A stretch of 62,375 nucleotides of DNA from Flavobacteriaceae bacterium (GTDB lineage Bacteria; Bacteroidota; Bacteroidia; Flavobacteriales; Flavobacteriaceae), in NCBI GenBank assembly GCA_023262185.1, contig JALRDO010000012.1, positions 1-62,375 of the forward strand. The letters run 5' to 3'. The translations under genes were made by a program, and so were the position numbers. The notes beneath the pieces were generated by a model, which was not told the origin of the DNA, did not search any database, and worked only from the letters and a program-made list of their open reading frames with translations. Within the stretch, counting starts at the first letter, position 1; every line of letters starts with the position of its first letter. Below, piece by piece: positions 44,877 to 53,671 of this stretch.

Positions 44877-44913
44877 ATTGTGGATAAAAGTGTCATAAAG
44901 TGTAAAAAAGTGG
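44877..44913 (+). promoter_or_regulatory. Array of four MraZ-type boxes
   Basis: Four 7-bp boxes at exact 10-bp steps: ATTGTGG (44877-44883), AAAGTGT (44887-44893), AAAGTGT (44897-44903) and AAAGTGG (44907-44913), each separated by three bases. The form AAAGTG[T/G]-N3 is that reported for MraZ operators in Mollicutes, and the 10-bp period also matches the direct repeats bound by E. coli MraZ. The last box ends 12 bp before the mraZ -7 element, in the place where a repressor would block polymerase. Confidence 0.8.
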
Positions 44914-44925
44914 AGATTTAAAAGC

Positions 44926-44933
44926 TATATTTG
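44926..44933 (+). promoter_or_regulatory. -7 promoter element of mraZ and the dcw cluster
   Basis: TATATTTG, a perfect match. No TTG at -33; the region is filled by MraZ boxes. Start of transcription would be near 44939, only a few bases before the ATG at 44946, so the mRNA may be nearly leaderless. The TTG at 44931 is part of this box and cannot be the start codon. Confidence 0.7.
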
Positions 44934-44945
44934 AGTCATAATTCA

Positions 44946-45413
44946 ATGAATGTGACCCATTTAATCGGACAGTACGAGTGTAAGGCTGATGTCAAGGGGC
45001 GTGTGAACATACCCACATCGCTCATGGCGCAGCTGCATGATGTCTTAGATAAGGGGTTTGTCATCAAGCGATCTGTCTTTCAGCAGTGTTTAGAATTCTA
45101 CCCTAAACAGGCTTACGACGAATTGATGACGAAGATTGTGGCTAAAAATCAGTTCAGTAGAAACTACGACACCTTCTTAAGGAACTTTTTAGCAGGTTCT
45201 CAGCAGCTGACTCTTGAAGAGCACGGAAGGCTTCAAATACCAAAGAATTTAATCGCATTCGCCTCGATTCAAAAAGAGGTGGTACTGGCTTCGGCGATCA
45301 ACCGCATAGAAATATGGGATAAAGCCAAGTACGAGGCGGTGTTAACTGAAGGACAAGACATATACGCAGATTTAGCTGAATCTATATTCTCAGATGACTC
45401 CAACTTATCATAA
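44946..45413 (+). CDS. mraZ: Division/cell wall cluster transcriptional repressor MraZ
   Basis: From ATG 44946 the product has 155 residues. It contains two tandem AbrB/SpoVT-like swapped-hairpin half-domains: YECKADVKGRVNIPTSL (about 8-24) and LTLEEHGRLQIPKNLI (about 83-98), each with the GR-x-x-(I/L)P pattern. MraZ binds direct repeats in its own promoter as a multimer and in E. coli represses the dcw cluster. Here the repeats are present at 44877-44913. The 3' end overlaps rsmH by 20 nt. Confidence 0.95.
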   Translation: MNVTHLIGQYECKADVKGRVNIPTSLMAQLHDVLDKGFVIKRSVFQQCLEFYPKQAYDELMTKIVAKNQFSRNYDTFLRNFLAGSQQLTLEEHGRLQIPKNLIAFASIQKEVVLASAINRIEIWDKAKYEAVLTEGQDIYADLAESIFSDDSNLS

Positions 45414-46317
45414 TCCGGTCTTACTTGACGCTTGTATCGACGCCTTGGCGATACAGCCTGGCGGCACTTATGTAGACTTGACTTTTGGAGGTGGGGGCCA
45501 TTCTAGGGCTATACTAAATCAACTGGGATCACACGGGCACTTGTTTGCCTTTGATCAAGATGTAGATGCTCAAGAGAACCGGATTGACGATCAGCGTTTC
45601 ACCTTGATTGCCTCAAACTTCAAGTACCTAAAGGCGCAACTTCGTTTCTACGGCTGTAAAAAAGTGGACGGAGTTTTAGCAGACTTCGGAGTCTCTTCTC
45701 ATCAGTTTGACACGGCATCGCGCGGATTTTCTACGCGATTTGATGCCCCTCTCGATATGCGTATGAACAATCAATCTGGGATCACAGCGGCTGAGGTAGT
45801 CAATACTTATTCGGCTGATGATCTTGCGCGACTCTTTAGAACCTATGCTGATTTGAAGAAAGCATATGCCATCGCAAAAGCCATTCTTCAAGGGCGTGCC
45901 GTTAACTCAATCGACACCACCTTTGAGTTAATAGAGGTCATTTCTTCTGTGATATACGTGCCTAAGCGCAATCAGCAATTGGCTCAGGTTTTTCAGGCCT
46001 TGCGTATTGAAGTGAATAAAGAGCTTGAGGCTATTGAATTGATGTTGCCACAACTCATTGAAATAGTAGCTCTTAAGGGAAGAATCGTACTGATGAGTTA
46101 CCATTCGCTAGAGGATCGTCTAGTGAAAAATTTCATTCGTTCTTCTCGCTTAGATGGTGAGGTGCAGAAAGACTTCTTCGGTAATCCACAATTGTATTTT
46201 AAAAAAATCGGAAAACCCATTGAAGCCTCAGAAGATGAGGTGTCAATGAATTCTAGAGCCAGAAGCGCCGTGTTGAGAGTAGCTGAGCGTGTTGAACCCA
46301 AAACGATGACTTCATGA
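45394..46317 (+). CDS. rsmH: 16S rRNA (cytosine1402-N4)-methyltransferase RsmH (MraW)
   Basis: A 307-residue SAM-dependent methyltransferase of 16S rRNA C1402. It has the motif-I stretch YVDLTFGGGGHSRAIL (about 28-43), DGVLADFGVSSHQFD (about 92-106), RGFSTRFDAPLDMRM (about 111-125) and the C-terminal SYHSLEDRLVKNF (about 239-251). It is second in the dcw cluster, overlapping mraZ by 20 nt and ftsL by 4 nt. Confidence 0.97.
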   Translation: MTPTYHNPVLLDACIDALAIQPGGTYVDLTFGGGGHSRAILNQLGSHGHLFAFDQDVDAQENRIDDQRFTLIASNFKYLKAQLRFYGCKKVDGVLADFGVSSHQFDTASRGFSTRFDAPLDMRMNNQSGITAAEVVNTYSADDLARLFRTYADLKKAYAIAKAILQGRAVNSIDTTFELIEVISSVIYVPKRNQQLAQVFQALRIEVNKELEAIELMLPQLIEIVALKGRIVLMSYHSLEDRLVKNFIRSSRLDGEVQKDFFGNPQLYFKKIGKPIEASEDEVSMNSRARSAVLRVAERVEPKTMTS

Positions 46318-46622
46318 AAAAGTGGTTTCTAAGCCTTTTTAAGGGGAGTTTTTTGGTGAGCGAAGACGCAGCGCGAAACTGGCGATTCATTCTATATGTA
46401 TTCTCATTGTTCGTTGTCATGATTTATGCGGCCCACAGTGCTGACCAAAAGGTGGTGCGTATCGATCAGTTAAATAAAGAATTGCAAGGGCTTAGAAATG
46501 AACATATTGAAGGACGTAGAGCTGTACAGCAGTCGCGCTTAGAGTCTTCGATGCGTCAAACTCTAGAGGTGCGTGGGCTGAAACCTTCAGAGAATCCTCC
46601 AGTAAAAATAATAGTCGAATAG
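46314..46622 (+). CDS. ftsL: FtsL-like division protein
   Basis: A 102-residue single-pass protein: a cytoplasmic head, one membrane segment (about residues 25-42), then a short periplasmic coiled coil (about 48-75). The NWRF motif before the membrane segment is usual in Bacteroidota FtsL-like proteins. FtsL forms the FtsQ-FtsL-FtsB complex that activates FtsW-FtsI. The identification rests on topology and position between rsmH and ftsI, since sequence conservation in this family is low. Confidence 0.82.
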   Translation: MKKWFLSLFKGSFLVSEDAARNWRFILYVFSLFVVMIYAAHSADQKVVRIDQLNKELQGLRNEHIEGRRAVQQSRLESSMRQTLEVRGLKPSENPPVKIIVE

Positions 46623-46623
46623 C

Positions 46624-48501
46624 ATGGATCAGAAAGTAACCAACATGATGAGACGTCTGGTGCTAGTAGCAGCTGCTATGCTGCTTTTTGGAGCACTGAT
46701 TTCGTATAAGCTTTTTCAGATTCAATGGGTTGAAAAGGGTCAATTGGAACAATCGGCGCTATCTGACAATCGCAAACTTGAATCTATAGAGGCTAAACGC
46801 GGATCCATTTACTCGGCAGACGGAGCGCTATTGGCAACCTCGGTTTATTCGTATACGGTGCACTTTGATCCTACGGTGGCTCGTGAAAGTTTATTCGAGG
46901 CTCAAATTGGGGCATTGACTGACTCGCTTTCCGAATTGTTGGCTGTAGATGCTATGGTACTTGAGCAGCGTTTGAGAAAGGCAAGAAGCGCTAAGGATCG
47001 CTATGTTCGCATTGCCTCAAACCTCGATTACTTATCGTACAAGCGGCTCGAAAGCTTCCCCATTTTTGATGCCGGACGCGGCAAAGGTGGAATCATTGTT
47101 GACAGTAAAATAACGCGCAAAAAACCGCTAGATCCATTGGCTTCTCGACTAGTTGGGTATTATTTGGATGAAGGTACCCGCACCTATAAGGTAGGCCTCG
47201 AAGGCGGATTCAACGATCATGTCTTGCAAGGAGATAATGGACTTCGAGAAGTGCAACGCATTCAAAAAGGACTATGGAAGCCTGTTGGGTTAGAAAACGT
47301 TAAAGAACCTAAGGACGGTTACGATCTGGTGACTACCCTTAACAGTAATATTCAAGACATCACCCATTCGACCTTAAACCAGGTGCTGCGAAAATATCGT
47401 GCAGCGCGCGGATTAGCCGTGGTGATGGATGTAAAGACGGGAGCGGTACGCGCTATGTCGAATCTGAGCATGAATGCCGATTCTACCTACAGTGAAAGCT
47501 ACAATGCTGCTGTAGGTGACCTTTACGAACCGGGCTCAACCTTTAAGTTGATGTCGCTCATAGCTGCCCTAGAAGATAAAAAGGTAGATACGAGCACCAC
47601 TTTTCATGCCAAATACGGCCAATACAAGGTGTATGATAAGTATATCTACGATTCGCGAAGAGGAGGTTATGGGCCTATTAGCCTATCAACGGCCTTTGCG
47701 GTTTCATCGAATACTGCTTTTGCAGAGATGATTAACGAAGGGTACAAAGAAACCCCGCAAGCCTTTGTGAACCGCTTGTATTCAATGAAGTTGCATGAAT
47801 CTCTAGGATTACCCATTGAAGGAGAACAAGCCCCATTGATTCGTTATCCTGGTGAAAAAGGATGGTCAGGGCTCTCACTAGCTTGGATGTCTCATGGCTA
47901 TGAGTTACTCATGACACCGCTTCAAGTACTTGCATTTTACAACGCCATTGCGAATGATGGACGTTACATCAAGCCTCAATTTGTTTCAGAGGTTAGAAGA
48001 GGTGAGCGAGTGATTCGTCGCTTCGACACTGAGGTGATCCATCCTGCGATTGCGAGTTCTAAGACCATAAATATCGCGCAACAATTGCTTGCCGAGGTAG
48101 TAGAGAAACCTTATGGTACGGCGCACAAGTTATACGATAAGCACTTTCCTATCGCCGGTAAAACGGGTACAGCTCAAGTGAACTATCAATTGGGTAAAGA
48201 CAAGATAGACTACGTTTCTTCTTTTGCAGGATATTTTCCGGCTGACAATCCCCGCTATTCGTGCATTGTAGTGGTGTACAGACCCGACAAGAACGATAAG
48301 ATTTATGGAGCAGATGTAGCGGGCCCTGTATTTAAATCAATCGCTCAGAAAATCTATACGACTACACCTTTTGTCGATGCGGTTAGGCTCGATACACAAC
48401 TTACAGAAGTAGAAGAAAAGGTCGAGTTAAAACCTTTGATCCAGGTCACGCCTATTGTTAGCGATCAATTAACCCAGGTCAACACCCCTAGCTTAAAATG
48501 A
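46624..48501 (+). CDS. ftsI: Division-specific penicillin-binding protein FtsI (PBP3)
   Basis: A 625-residue class B transpeptidase that crosslinks septal peptidoglycan together with FtsW. One N-terminal membrane segment (about 10-30), a PBP dimerisation/pedestal domain, then the transpeptidase with Ser305-T-F-Lys308 (nucleophile), Ser361-Ser362-Asn363 and Lys513-Thr514-Gly515. After the transpeptidase only about 45 residues remain, and no PASTA domain is seen, whereas Flavobacterium FtsI proteins generally carry one. It starts 1 bp after ftsL and overlaps murE by 4 nt. Confidence 0.95.
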   Translation: MDQKVTNMMRRLVLVAAAMLLFGALISYKLFQIQWVEKGQLEQSALSDNRKLESIEAKRGSIYSADGALLATSVYSYTVHFDPTVARESLFEAQIGALTDSLSELLAVDAMVLEQRLRKARSAKDRYVRIASNLDYLSYKRLESFPIFDAGRGKGGIIVDSKITRKKPLDPLASRLVGYYLDEGTRTYKVGLEGGFNDHVLQGDNGLREVQRIQKGLWKPVGLENVKEPKDGYDLVTTLNSNIQDITHSTLNQVLRKYRAARGLAVVMDVKTGAVRAMSNLSMNADSTYSESYNAAVGDLYEPGSTFKLMSLIAALEDKKVDTSTTFHAKYGQYKVYDKYIYDSRRGGYGPISLSTAFAVSSNTAFAEMINEGYKETPQAFVNRLYSMKLHESLGLPIEGEQAPLIRYPGEKGWSGLSLAWMSHGYELLMTPLQVLAFYNAIANDGRYIKPQFVSEVRRGERVIRRFDTEVIHPAIASSKTINIAQQLLAEVVEKPYGTAHKLYDKHFPIAGKTGTAQVNYQLGKDKIDYVSSFAGYFPADNPRYSCIVVVYRPDKNDKIYGADVAGPVFKSIAQKIYTTTPFVDAVRLDTQLTEVEEKVELKPLIQVTPIVSDQLTQVNTPSLK

Positions 48502-49952
48502 AACCATTAAAAGAGCTTTTGTATAAAGTGCGCATCGAAGCGATTTCGGGTCGAACAGACCTCGCTATCGCTATGGTGGCATTTGACTCTCGCTCTTGCA
48601 GTAAAGGATCGCTCTTTGTGGCCATTAAGGGTGGGATCGTTGACGGGCACGTTCATATTGCTTCGGCTATTCAAAATGGTGCACAGGCTGTAGTGTGTCA
48701 AGAAATGCCAAAAGATCGCAAAGACGAGATCACCTATATTCAGGTTGAAAACGCGCGTGAGGCTTTGGCCATAATGGCAGCGAACTGGTACGACCATCCT
48801 TCAAGATCAATGAAAGTGGTTGGAGTGACGGGTACCAATGGAAAAACCTCGGTAACAACCATGTTGCACGAGACGGTAACAGGTCTTGGTTTTCAAGCTG
48901 GACTCATCTCAACCATAAAAATTTGCTTCGGTGAGACTGTGGTTAAAGCTACTCACACGACTCCAGATCCGCTCAGCATCCAATTTCACCTTGCGCAAAT
49001 GCGCGATCAAGGGGTGGCATATTGCTTTATGGAGGTGAGTTCTCATGGTATTGATCAAGAGCGGCATCTAGGTATCGAATTTGCTGGGGCTGTATTTACC
49101 AACCTCACTCATGATCACCTCGATTATCACAAGACCTTCGCGAGCTATCGCGATGTGAAGAAAAGACTTTTTGATGCGCTAGCTCCGCAGGCTTTTGCCT
49201 TGGCCAATAGTGACGACAAGAATGCCAAGTACATGGTGCAGAACTCTAAAGCACGTCCGTTTTCCTACGGGCTTAAGGTATTCAGTGACTTTAAGGCACA
49301 GGTGTTAGAGACCCAGTTTGCTGGAATGCAGTTGCGTATTGAAGATCGCGAGTTGTATGCTCCTTTTCACGGAGCCTTTAATGCCTCTAATTTGTTAGCG
49401 GTATACGCTGTTTGTGCGCTCTTAGATTTCGAGACTGAAGAGGTCTTAGTGGCCCTGAGTCAGTTGAAACCTGTTGAGGGGCGATTCAATTTGATAAAAG
49501 GTAAGGAAGGGGTGCACGCCATTGTTGATTTCGCACATACCCCAGATGCATTGTCGAATGTATATCAGGCTATTGAACAGCTACGCACTAGAAACGAGCG
49601 ACTGATTACCGTGGTGGGCTGCGGCGGAAATCGAGATCAGAATAAGCGACCCGAGATGGGTAAAATCGCGGCTCAGTTCAGTGACACCGTGGTGTTTACC
49701 TCAGACAATCCTCGTGATGAGGATCCAATGGCAATTATTGATCAAATGAACGCCGGCGTGGCTGTTGAGCACACACAAAAGGTCTTGATTCAACCTGATC
49801 GCTACCAGGCCATCAAAATGGCCATGCGAATGGCACAGCCCAATGATATCGTGCTCATTGCTGGCAAAGGACACGAACGCTACCAAGAGATTAAGGGTGA
49901 GCGTTTTGAATTCGATGATGTTAAAACGGTAAAAGAACTTATTAACGCATAG
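48498..49952 (+). CDS. murE: UDP-MurNAc-L-Ala-D-Glu:meso-diaminopimelate ligase
   Basis: A 484-residue Mur ligase that adds the third stem residue. The ATP loop is VTGTNGKTSV (about 111-120). The substrate-selecting motif DNPR at 403-406 is that of meso-diaminopimelate-adding MurE, so the wall is of the A1-gamma type. Start overlaps ftsI by 4 nt. The next gene is mraY without murF between them, which is usual in Bacteroidota. Confidence 0.97.
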   Translation: MKPLKELLYKVRIEAISGRTDLAIAMVAFDSRSCSKGSLFVAIKGGIVDGHVHIASAIQNGAQAVVCQEMPKDRKDEITYIQVENAREALAIMAANWYDHPSRSMKVVGVTGTNGKTSVTTMLHETVTGLGFQAGLISTIKICFGETVVKATHTTPDPLSIQFHLAQMRDQGVAYCFMEVSSHGIDQERHLGIEFAGAVFTNLTHDHLDYHKTFASYRDVKKRLFDALAPQAFALANSDDKNAKYMVQNSKARPFSYGLKVFSDFKAQVLETQFAGMQLRIEDRELYAPFHGAFNASNLLAVYAVCALLDFETEEVLVALSQLKPVEGRFNLIKGKEGVHAIVDFAHTPDALSNVYQAIEQLRTRNERLITVVGCGGNRDQNKRPEMGKIAAQFSDTVVFTSDNPRDEDPMAIIDQMNAGVAVEHTQKVLIQPDRYQAIKMAMRMAQPNDIVLIAGKGHERYQEIKGERFEFDDVKTVKELINA

Positions 49953-49955
49953 GCC

Positions 49956-51155
49956 ATGCTGTATCACCTCTTTGATTTTTTAGAACGCCACTACCAATTT
50001 CCGGGAGCATCGCTGTTTCAGTTCTTGTCGTTTCGTGCTGCCTTAGCCACCTTAACCGGATTGATCATCGGATCGGTGTTCGGAAAGTCGATCATCTCTC
50101 TTTTAGAGCGTAAGCAGATTGGAGAGAGCATTAGAGACTTGGGTCTAGAGGGGCAAACCCAAAAGGGCGGAACTCCAACGATGGGCGGATTAATCATTAT
50201 CGGGGCCACGCTCATTCCTGTACTGCTATTCACGAACCTTACTAACGTGTACATACAGCTGCTCATTCTAACGACCGTTTGGATGGGAAGCATAGGATTC
50301 ATTGATGACTACATCAAGAAGTTCAAAAACGATAAAAAAGGCCTTAAGGGCACTTTTAAAGTGATTGGACAGGTTGGTCTGGGGTTAATCGTAGGGGCTG
50401 TGCTCTATTTTCACCCGCAAGTTACTCTAAGGCAAGAGACTGAGGGGGTTTCGCTTAGAGAGAGTGTTGAGGTGAAATCGGTTCAGACAAACCTTCCGTT
50501 TTTCAAAAACAACGAACTCGATTACGCCGACATCTTGACCTTCTTCTCAGCCGACCTTGAGCCCTATGCATGGGTTGTATTTATCTTGGTGGTAATCTTC
50601 ATCATTACAGCTGTATCGAACGGTGCAAATCTGACCGATGGTATAGACGGATTGGCAGCAGGTTCTTCAGTCATTATTGTACTGACCTTAATGCTCATGG
50701 CATGGGTTTCGGGTAACGTGTTATTTGCCGATTACCTCAATATATTCTATTTGCCTCGTGTTGGTGAGGTGGTGGTATTCTCTGGGGCATTTATCGGAGG
50801 ATTGATTGGCTTTCTGTGGTACAACGCTTATCCGGCGCAAGTGTTTATGGGAGATACCGGAAGTCTTACCATAGGAGGACTCATCGCAGTCATCGCACTT
50901 ATAGTGCGCAAGGAGCTCTTAATTCCTATTCTCTGTGGAGTCTTCTTGGCTGAATCGGTTTCAGTCATTATGCAGGTCGGATATTTCAAGTTTACCAAGA
51001 AGAAATTCGGTGAGGGGCGTAGAATCTTTCTGATGGCTCCATTACACCATCATTATCAGAAAAAGGGATATCACGAGAGTAAAATTGTCATCCGCTTTCT
51101 CATCGTCGGCATTTTGTTGGCGGTGGTCAGTGTAGTTACACTTAAAGTTCGTTAA
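49956..51155 (+). CDS. mraY: Phospho-MurNAc-pentapeptide transferase MraY
   Basis: A 399-residue, roughly ten-pass inner-membrane enzyme that links phospho-MurNAc-pentapeptide to undecaprenyl phosphate, giving lipid I. Signature parts: [11 protein letters not shown] (about 72-82), [19 protein letters not shown] (about 110-128), [10 protein letters not shown] (about 225-234), and [22 protein letters not shown] near 360-380 (read in parts). The insertion between membrane segments (about 150-185) is longer than in E. coli. It directly adjoins murD, sharing one base. Confidence 0.97.
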   Translation: MLYHLFDFLERHYQFPGASLFQFLSFRAALATLTGLIIGSVFGKSIISLLERKQIGESIRDLGLEGQTQKGGTPTMGGLIIIGATLIPVLLFTNLTNVYIQLLILTTVWMGSIGFIDDYIKKFKNDKKGLKGTFKVIGQVGLGLIVGAVLYFHPQVTLRQETEGVSLRESVEVKSVQTNLPFFKNNELDYADILTFFSADLEPYAWVVFILVVIFIITAVSNGANLTDGIDGLAAGSSVIIVLTLMLMAWVSGNVLFADYLNIFYLPRVGEVVVFSGAFIGGLIGFLWYNAYPAQVFMGDTGSLTIGGLIAVIALIVRKELLIPILCGVFLAESVSVIMQVGYFKFTKKKFGEGRRIFLMAPLHHHYQKKGYHESKIVIRFLIVGILLAVVSVVTLKVR

Positions 51156-52507
51156 TGAGCAGTTCAAAGTACATAGTGATTTTGGGGGCTCAAGAAAGTG
51201 GGGTCGGAGCTGCCTTATTAGCAAGACAAATGGGCCAACGTGTTTTTGTAAGCGACCATGCGGCTCTTCAACCTCATTATGAGAAGGTGTTAAAGCATTA
51301 CGGTATTGCTTACGAGAGTGGTCAGCACAGTTGGGAGCGAATTAAGGATGCAGACCTGGCGGTTAAAAGTCCTGGAATTCCTAATGATGCTGATGTGCTC
51401 AAAAGACTACAGGCTGAGAATATTCCTGTGGTTTCTGAGATCGAATACGCCTTTAAGTATACGCAAGCCGAGATTGTTGCGATTACCGGAACGAACGGAA
51501 AAACGACTACGGCAGCACTCACGCATAAGATTCTTGCAGACCAGTCGCATGATGTCGCTCTAGCAGGAAACATAGGAGACAGTTTTGCCGGCAGATTGGC
51601 CGAGAATCCGCAATCGCTTTATGTACTTGAGGTGAGCAGCTTTCAGCTTGATCACGTTAAGGATTTTAGGCCACATGTCGCGGTAATCACCAATATAACC
51701 CCAGATCACTTAGATCGCTATGGAGAAGACTTCTCTGCTTATGTAGATGCAAAGTTTAGAATTTGCATGAATCAGACCGAGAAAGACTATTTCATATACG
51801 ATGCAGACTGCGAGGTGATTCAACAGCGATTAGCCGCTTCGGTCGATGAGATCCGTGCGACGCGATTACCCTTCAGTGTAAAGAAAAAATTGGCACAAGG
51901 TGCCTACCTAGAAAAAGACAAAATGATTATGAATGTATCCGATCAAACCATTGAAATTCCGACCTCATCAGTGCCTGTAGAAGGCCTGCACAACCTTAAA
52001 AATGCCATGGCTGCCGGAATGATAGGCATGTTAAAATCGATTCACAAAGATGCCATCCGTCAAAGTATAGAGGGTTTTACCGGTATACCGCATCGCATGC
52101 AGGTGATTGAAGAATTTTCAGGAGTCCGTTTCATCAATGACTCTAAAGCCACCAATGTGAATGCTACCTATTTTGCATTAGAATCGGTGAAACGTCCGAT
52201 CATTTGGATTGCTGGCGGGGTAGATAAAGGAAATGACTACAGTGCCTTAATGCCCCTTGTCCGTGAAAAGGTAAAGGCGATTATATGCCTCGGAGAAGAC
52301 AACCAAAAACTTCTAGATACCTTCTCAAGAGTAGTTGACCCTATGGTTGAGGTTCATTCGATGAGTGATGCAGTGGCTCAGGCCATGTTGCAGGCAGAGC
52401 GCGGAGACACGGTTTTGTTATCTCCTGCTTGTGCAAGTTTTGATCTGTTTAAGAACTACGAACACCGTGGATTAGAATTTATTCAAACCGTAAAAGCCAT
52501 CGATTAA
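51155..52507 (+). CDS. murD: UDP-MurNAc-L-alanine:D-glutamate ligase MurD
   Basis: A 450-residue ligase adding D-Glu, the product of MurI in this window. The ATP loop is ITGTNGKTTTAA (about 109-120); TNITPDHLDRYG (about 179-190) and FINDSKATNVNAT (about 325-337) are the other family signatures. Its start shares one base with the mraY stop and ftsW starts immediately after its stop. Confidence 0.97.
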   Translation: MSSSKYIVILGAQESGVGAALLARQMGQRVFVSDHAALQPHYEKVLKHYGIAYESGQHSWERIKDADLAVKSPGIPNDADVLKRLQAENIPVVSEIEYAFKYTQAEIVAITGTNGKTTTAALTHKILADQSHDVALAGNIGDSFAGRLAENPQSLYVLEVSSFQLDHVKDFRPHVAVITNITPDHLDRYGEDFSAYVDAKFRICMNQTEKDYFIYDADCEVIQQRLAASVDEIRATRLPFSVKKKLAQGAYLEKDKMIMNVSDQTIEIPTSSVPVEGLHNLKNAMAAGMIGMLKSIHKDAIRQSIEGFTGIPHRMQVIEEFSGVRFINDSKATNVNATYFALESVKRPIIWIAGGVDKGNDYSALMPLVREKVKAIICLGEDNQKLLDTFSRVVDPMVEVHSMSDAVAQAMLQAERGDTVLLSPACASFDLFKNYEHRGLEFIQTVKAID

Positions 52508-53671
52508 GTGAAATTGTTTCAGGTGCTTAAGGGAGATAAAACGCTATGGGCATTAACCTTGCTCTTGGCGCTCATCTCTTTTCTTCCGGTATATAGCGCT
52601 GGAACTCAGATCAGCACCGCAGAAGGGGTTTCGGTGATCAGCACCTTGTTGTTCAAACACATGTTTTTAGTTGGAGCCGGATTTTTTCTGATTTTTCTCA
52701 CACACAAGCTTCCCATTGAGCGCATTGCGGTTCTGGGGTGGCTCTTTTTTGTTCCGGTCATCGCCCTTTTGGCCTATACCTTGACCATGGGAAACTCCAT
52801 AGGTGGTGTGAGTGCCAACCGATGGGTGCGCGTTCCGTTAATAAATATGAACTTTCAGCCCTCTACCTTAGCCCAAGTGGTACTCATGGTTTGTATTGCG
52901 AGTTACCTCGCTAAAAACAAGGCACGAACCATAAAGTTCACCGAGAGTATCCTTCCGTTATGGATTCCCATAGGATTGACCGTTCTTCTAGTATTCAGCC
53001 AAAACTTCTCGACGGCGGCGATTATCGGATTAATGGCATTTGTCCTTTGCTTTATAGGGGGGTATCCGATCAAGTATCTTTTTGGTATTGCTTTGGCACT
53101 TGCCACTGGTGCGGCCTTATTTCTAACGGTGCTCATGAAGTCGCCTGAGCTCATTCCTTCTGATCGCGCCCTTACCTGGAGGAATCGTGTTGAGACCTTT
53201 ATGAATCCTGAAGAGGCTACTTCTGATAGCAGGCATCAGATTACCCTCGCAAAGATTGCCGTCGCTGAGGGTGGAGTTTTTGGCAAGGGAGCCGGAAAAA
53301 GTGTGATCAAGAACCGTATTTCTCAAGGCACCTCAGACTTTATTTACGCCATCATTGTTGAAGAGTATGGATTGGTCGGAGGGCTTCTACTATTGCTACT
53401 CTATATTGTCTTTTTGATCCGTATCGTAGTAATCGCCCATACGACAGAAGCTGTTTTTGCAAAGCTTTTAGTGGTAGGGTTAGGAATCCCCATCGTTTTT
53501 CAAGCCCTGCTCAACATGGCAGTGGTCGTAGAGTTGGTGCCTGTCACAGGGCAACCCCTTCCGCTGATTAGCATGGGTGGAACTTCAATCTGGATGACGT
53601 GTATTGCAATAGGCATTGTGCTTAGTGCTGCTCAGCATAAAAACAAACAAAAATCGGTAACGGTATCATGA
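52508..53671 (+). CDS. ftsW: Septal peptidoglycan glycosyltransferase FtsW (SEDS family)
   Basis: A 387-residue polytopic SEDS protein that polymerises lipid II at the septum with FtsI. About ten membrane segments are visible. Signatures: NRWVRVPLINMNFQPS (about 99-114, the SEDS region preceding the catalytic side), GGVFGKGAGKSVIKNRISQGTSDFIYAIIVEEYG (read in parts, about 255-290) and PLPLISMGGTS (about 352-362). The start is GTG at 52508, abutting the murD stop. It overlaps murG by 4 nt. Confidence 0.96.
   Translation: MKLFQVLKGDKTLWALTLLLALISFLPVYSAGTQISTAEGVSVISTLLFKHMFLVGAGFFLIFLTHKLPIERIAVLGWLFFVPVIALLAYTLTMGNSIGGVSANRWVRVPLINMNFQPSTLAQVVLMVCIASYLAKNKARTIKFTESILPLWIPIGLTVLLVFSQNFSTAAIIGLMAFVLCFIGGYPIKYLFGIALALATGAALFLTVLMKSPELIPSDRALTWRNRVETFMNPEEATSDSRHQITLAKIAVAEGGVFGKGAGKSVIKNRISQGTSDFIYAIIVEEYGLVGGLLLLLLYIVFLIRIVVIAHTTEAVFAKLLVVGLGIPIVFQALLNMAVVVELVPVTGQPLPLISMGGTSIWMTCIAIGIVLSAAQHKNKQKSVTVS

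Noticed and set aside
44931-44945. TTG start for mraZ giving a five-residue longer protein
   Set aside because: The TTG is part of the perfect -7 box TATATTTG (44926-44933).
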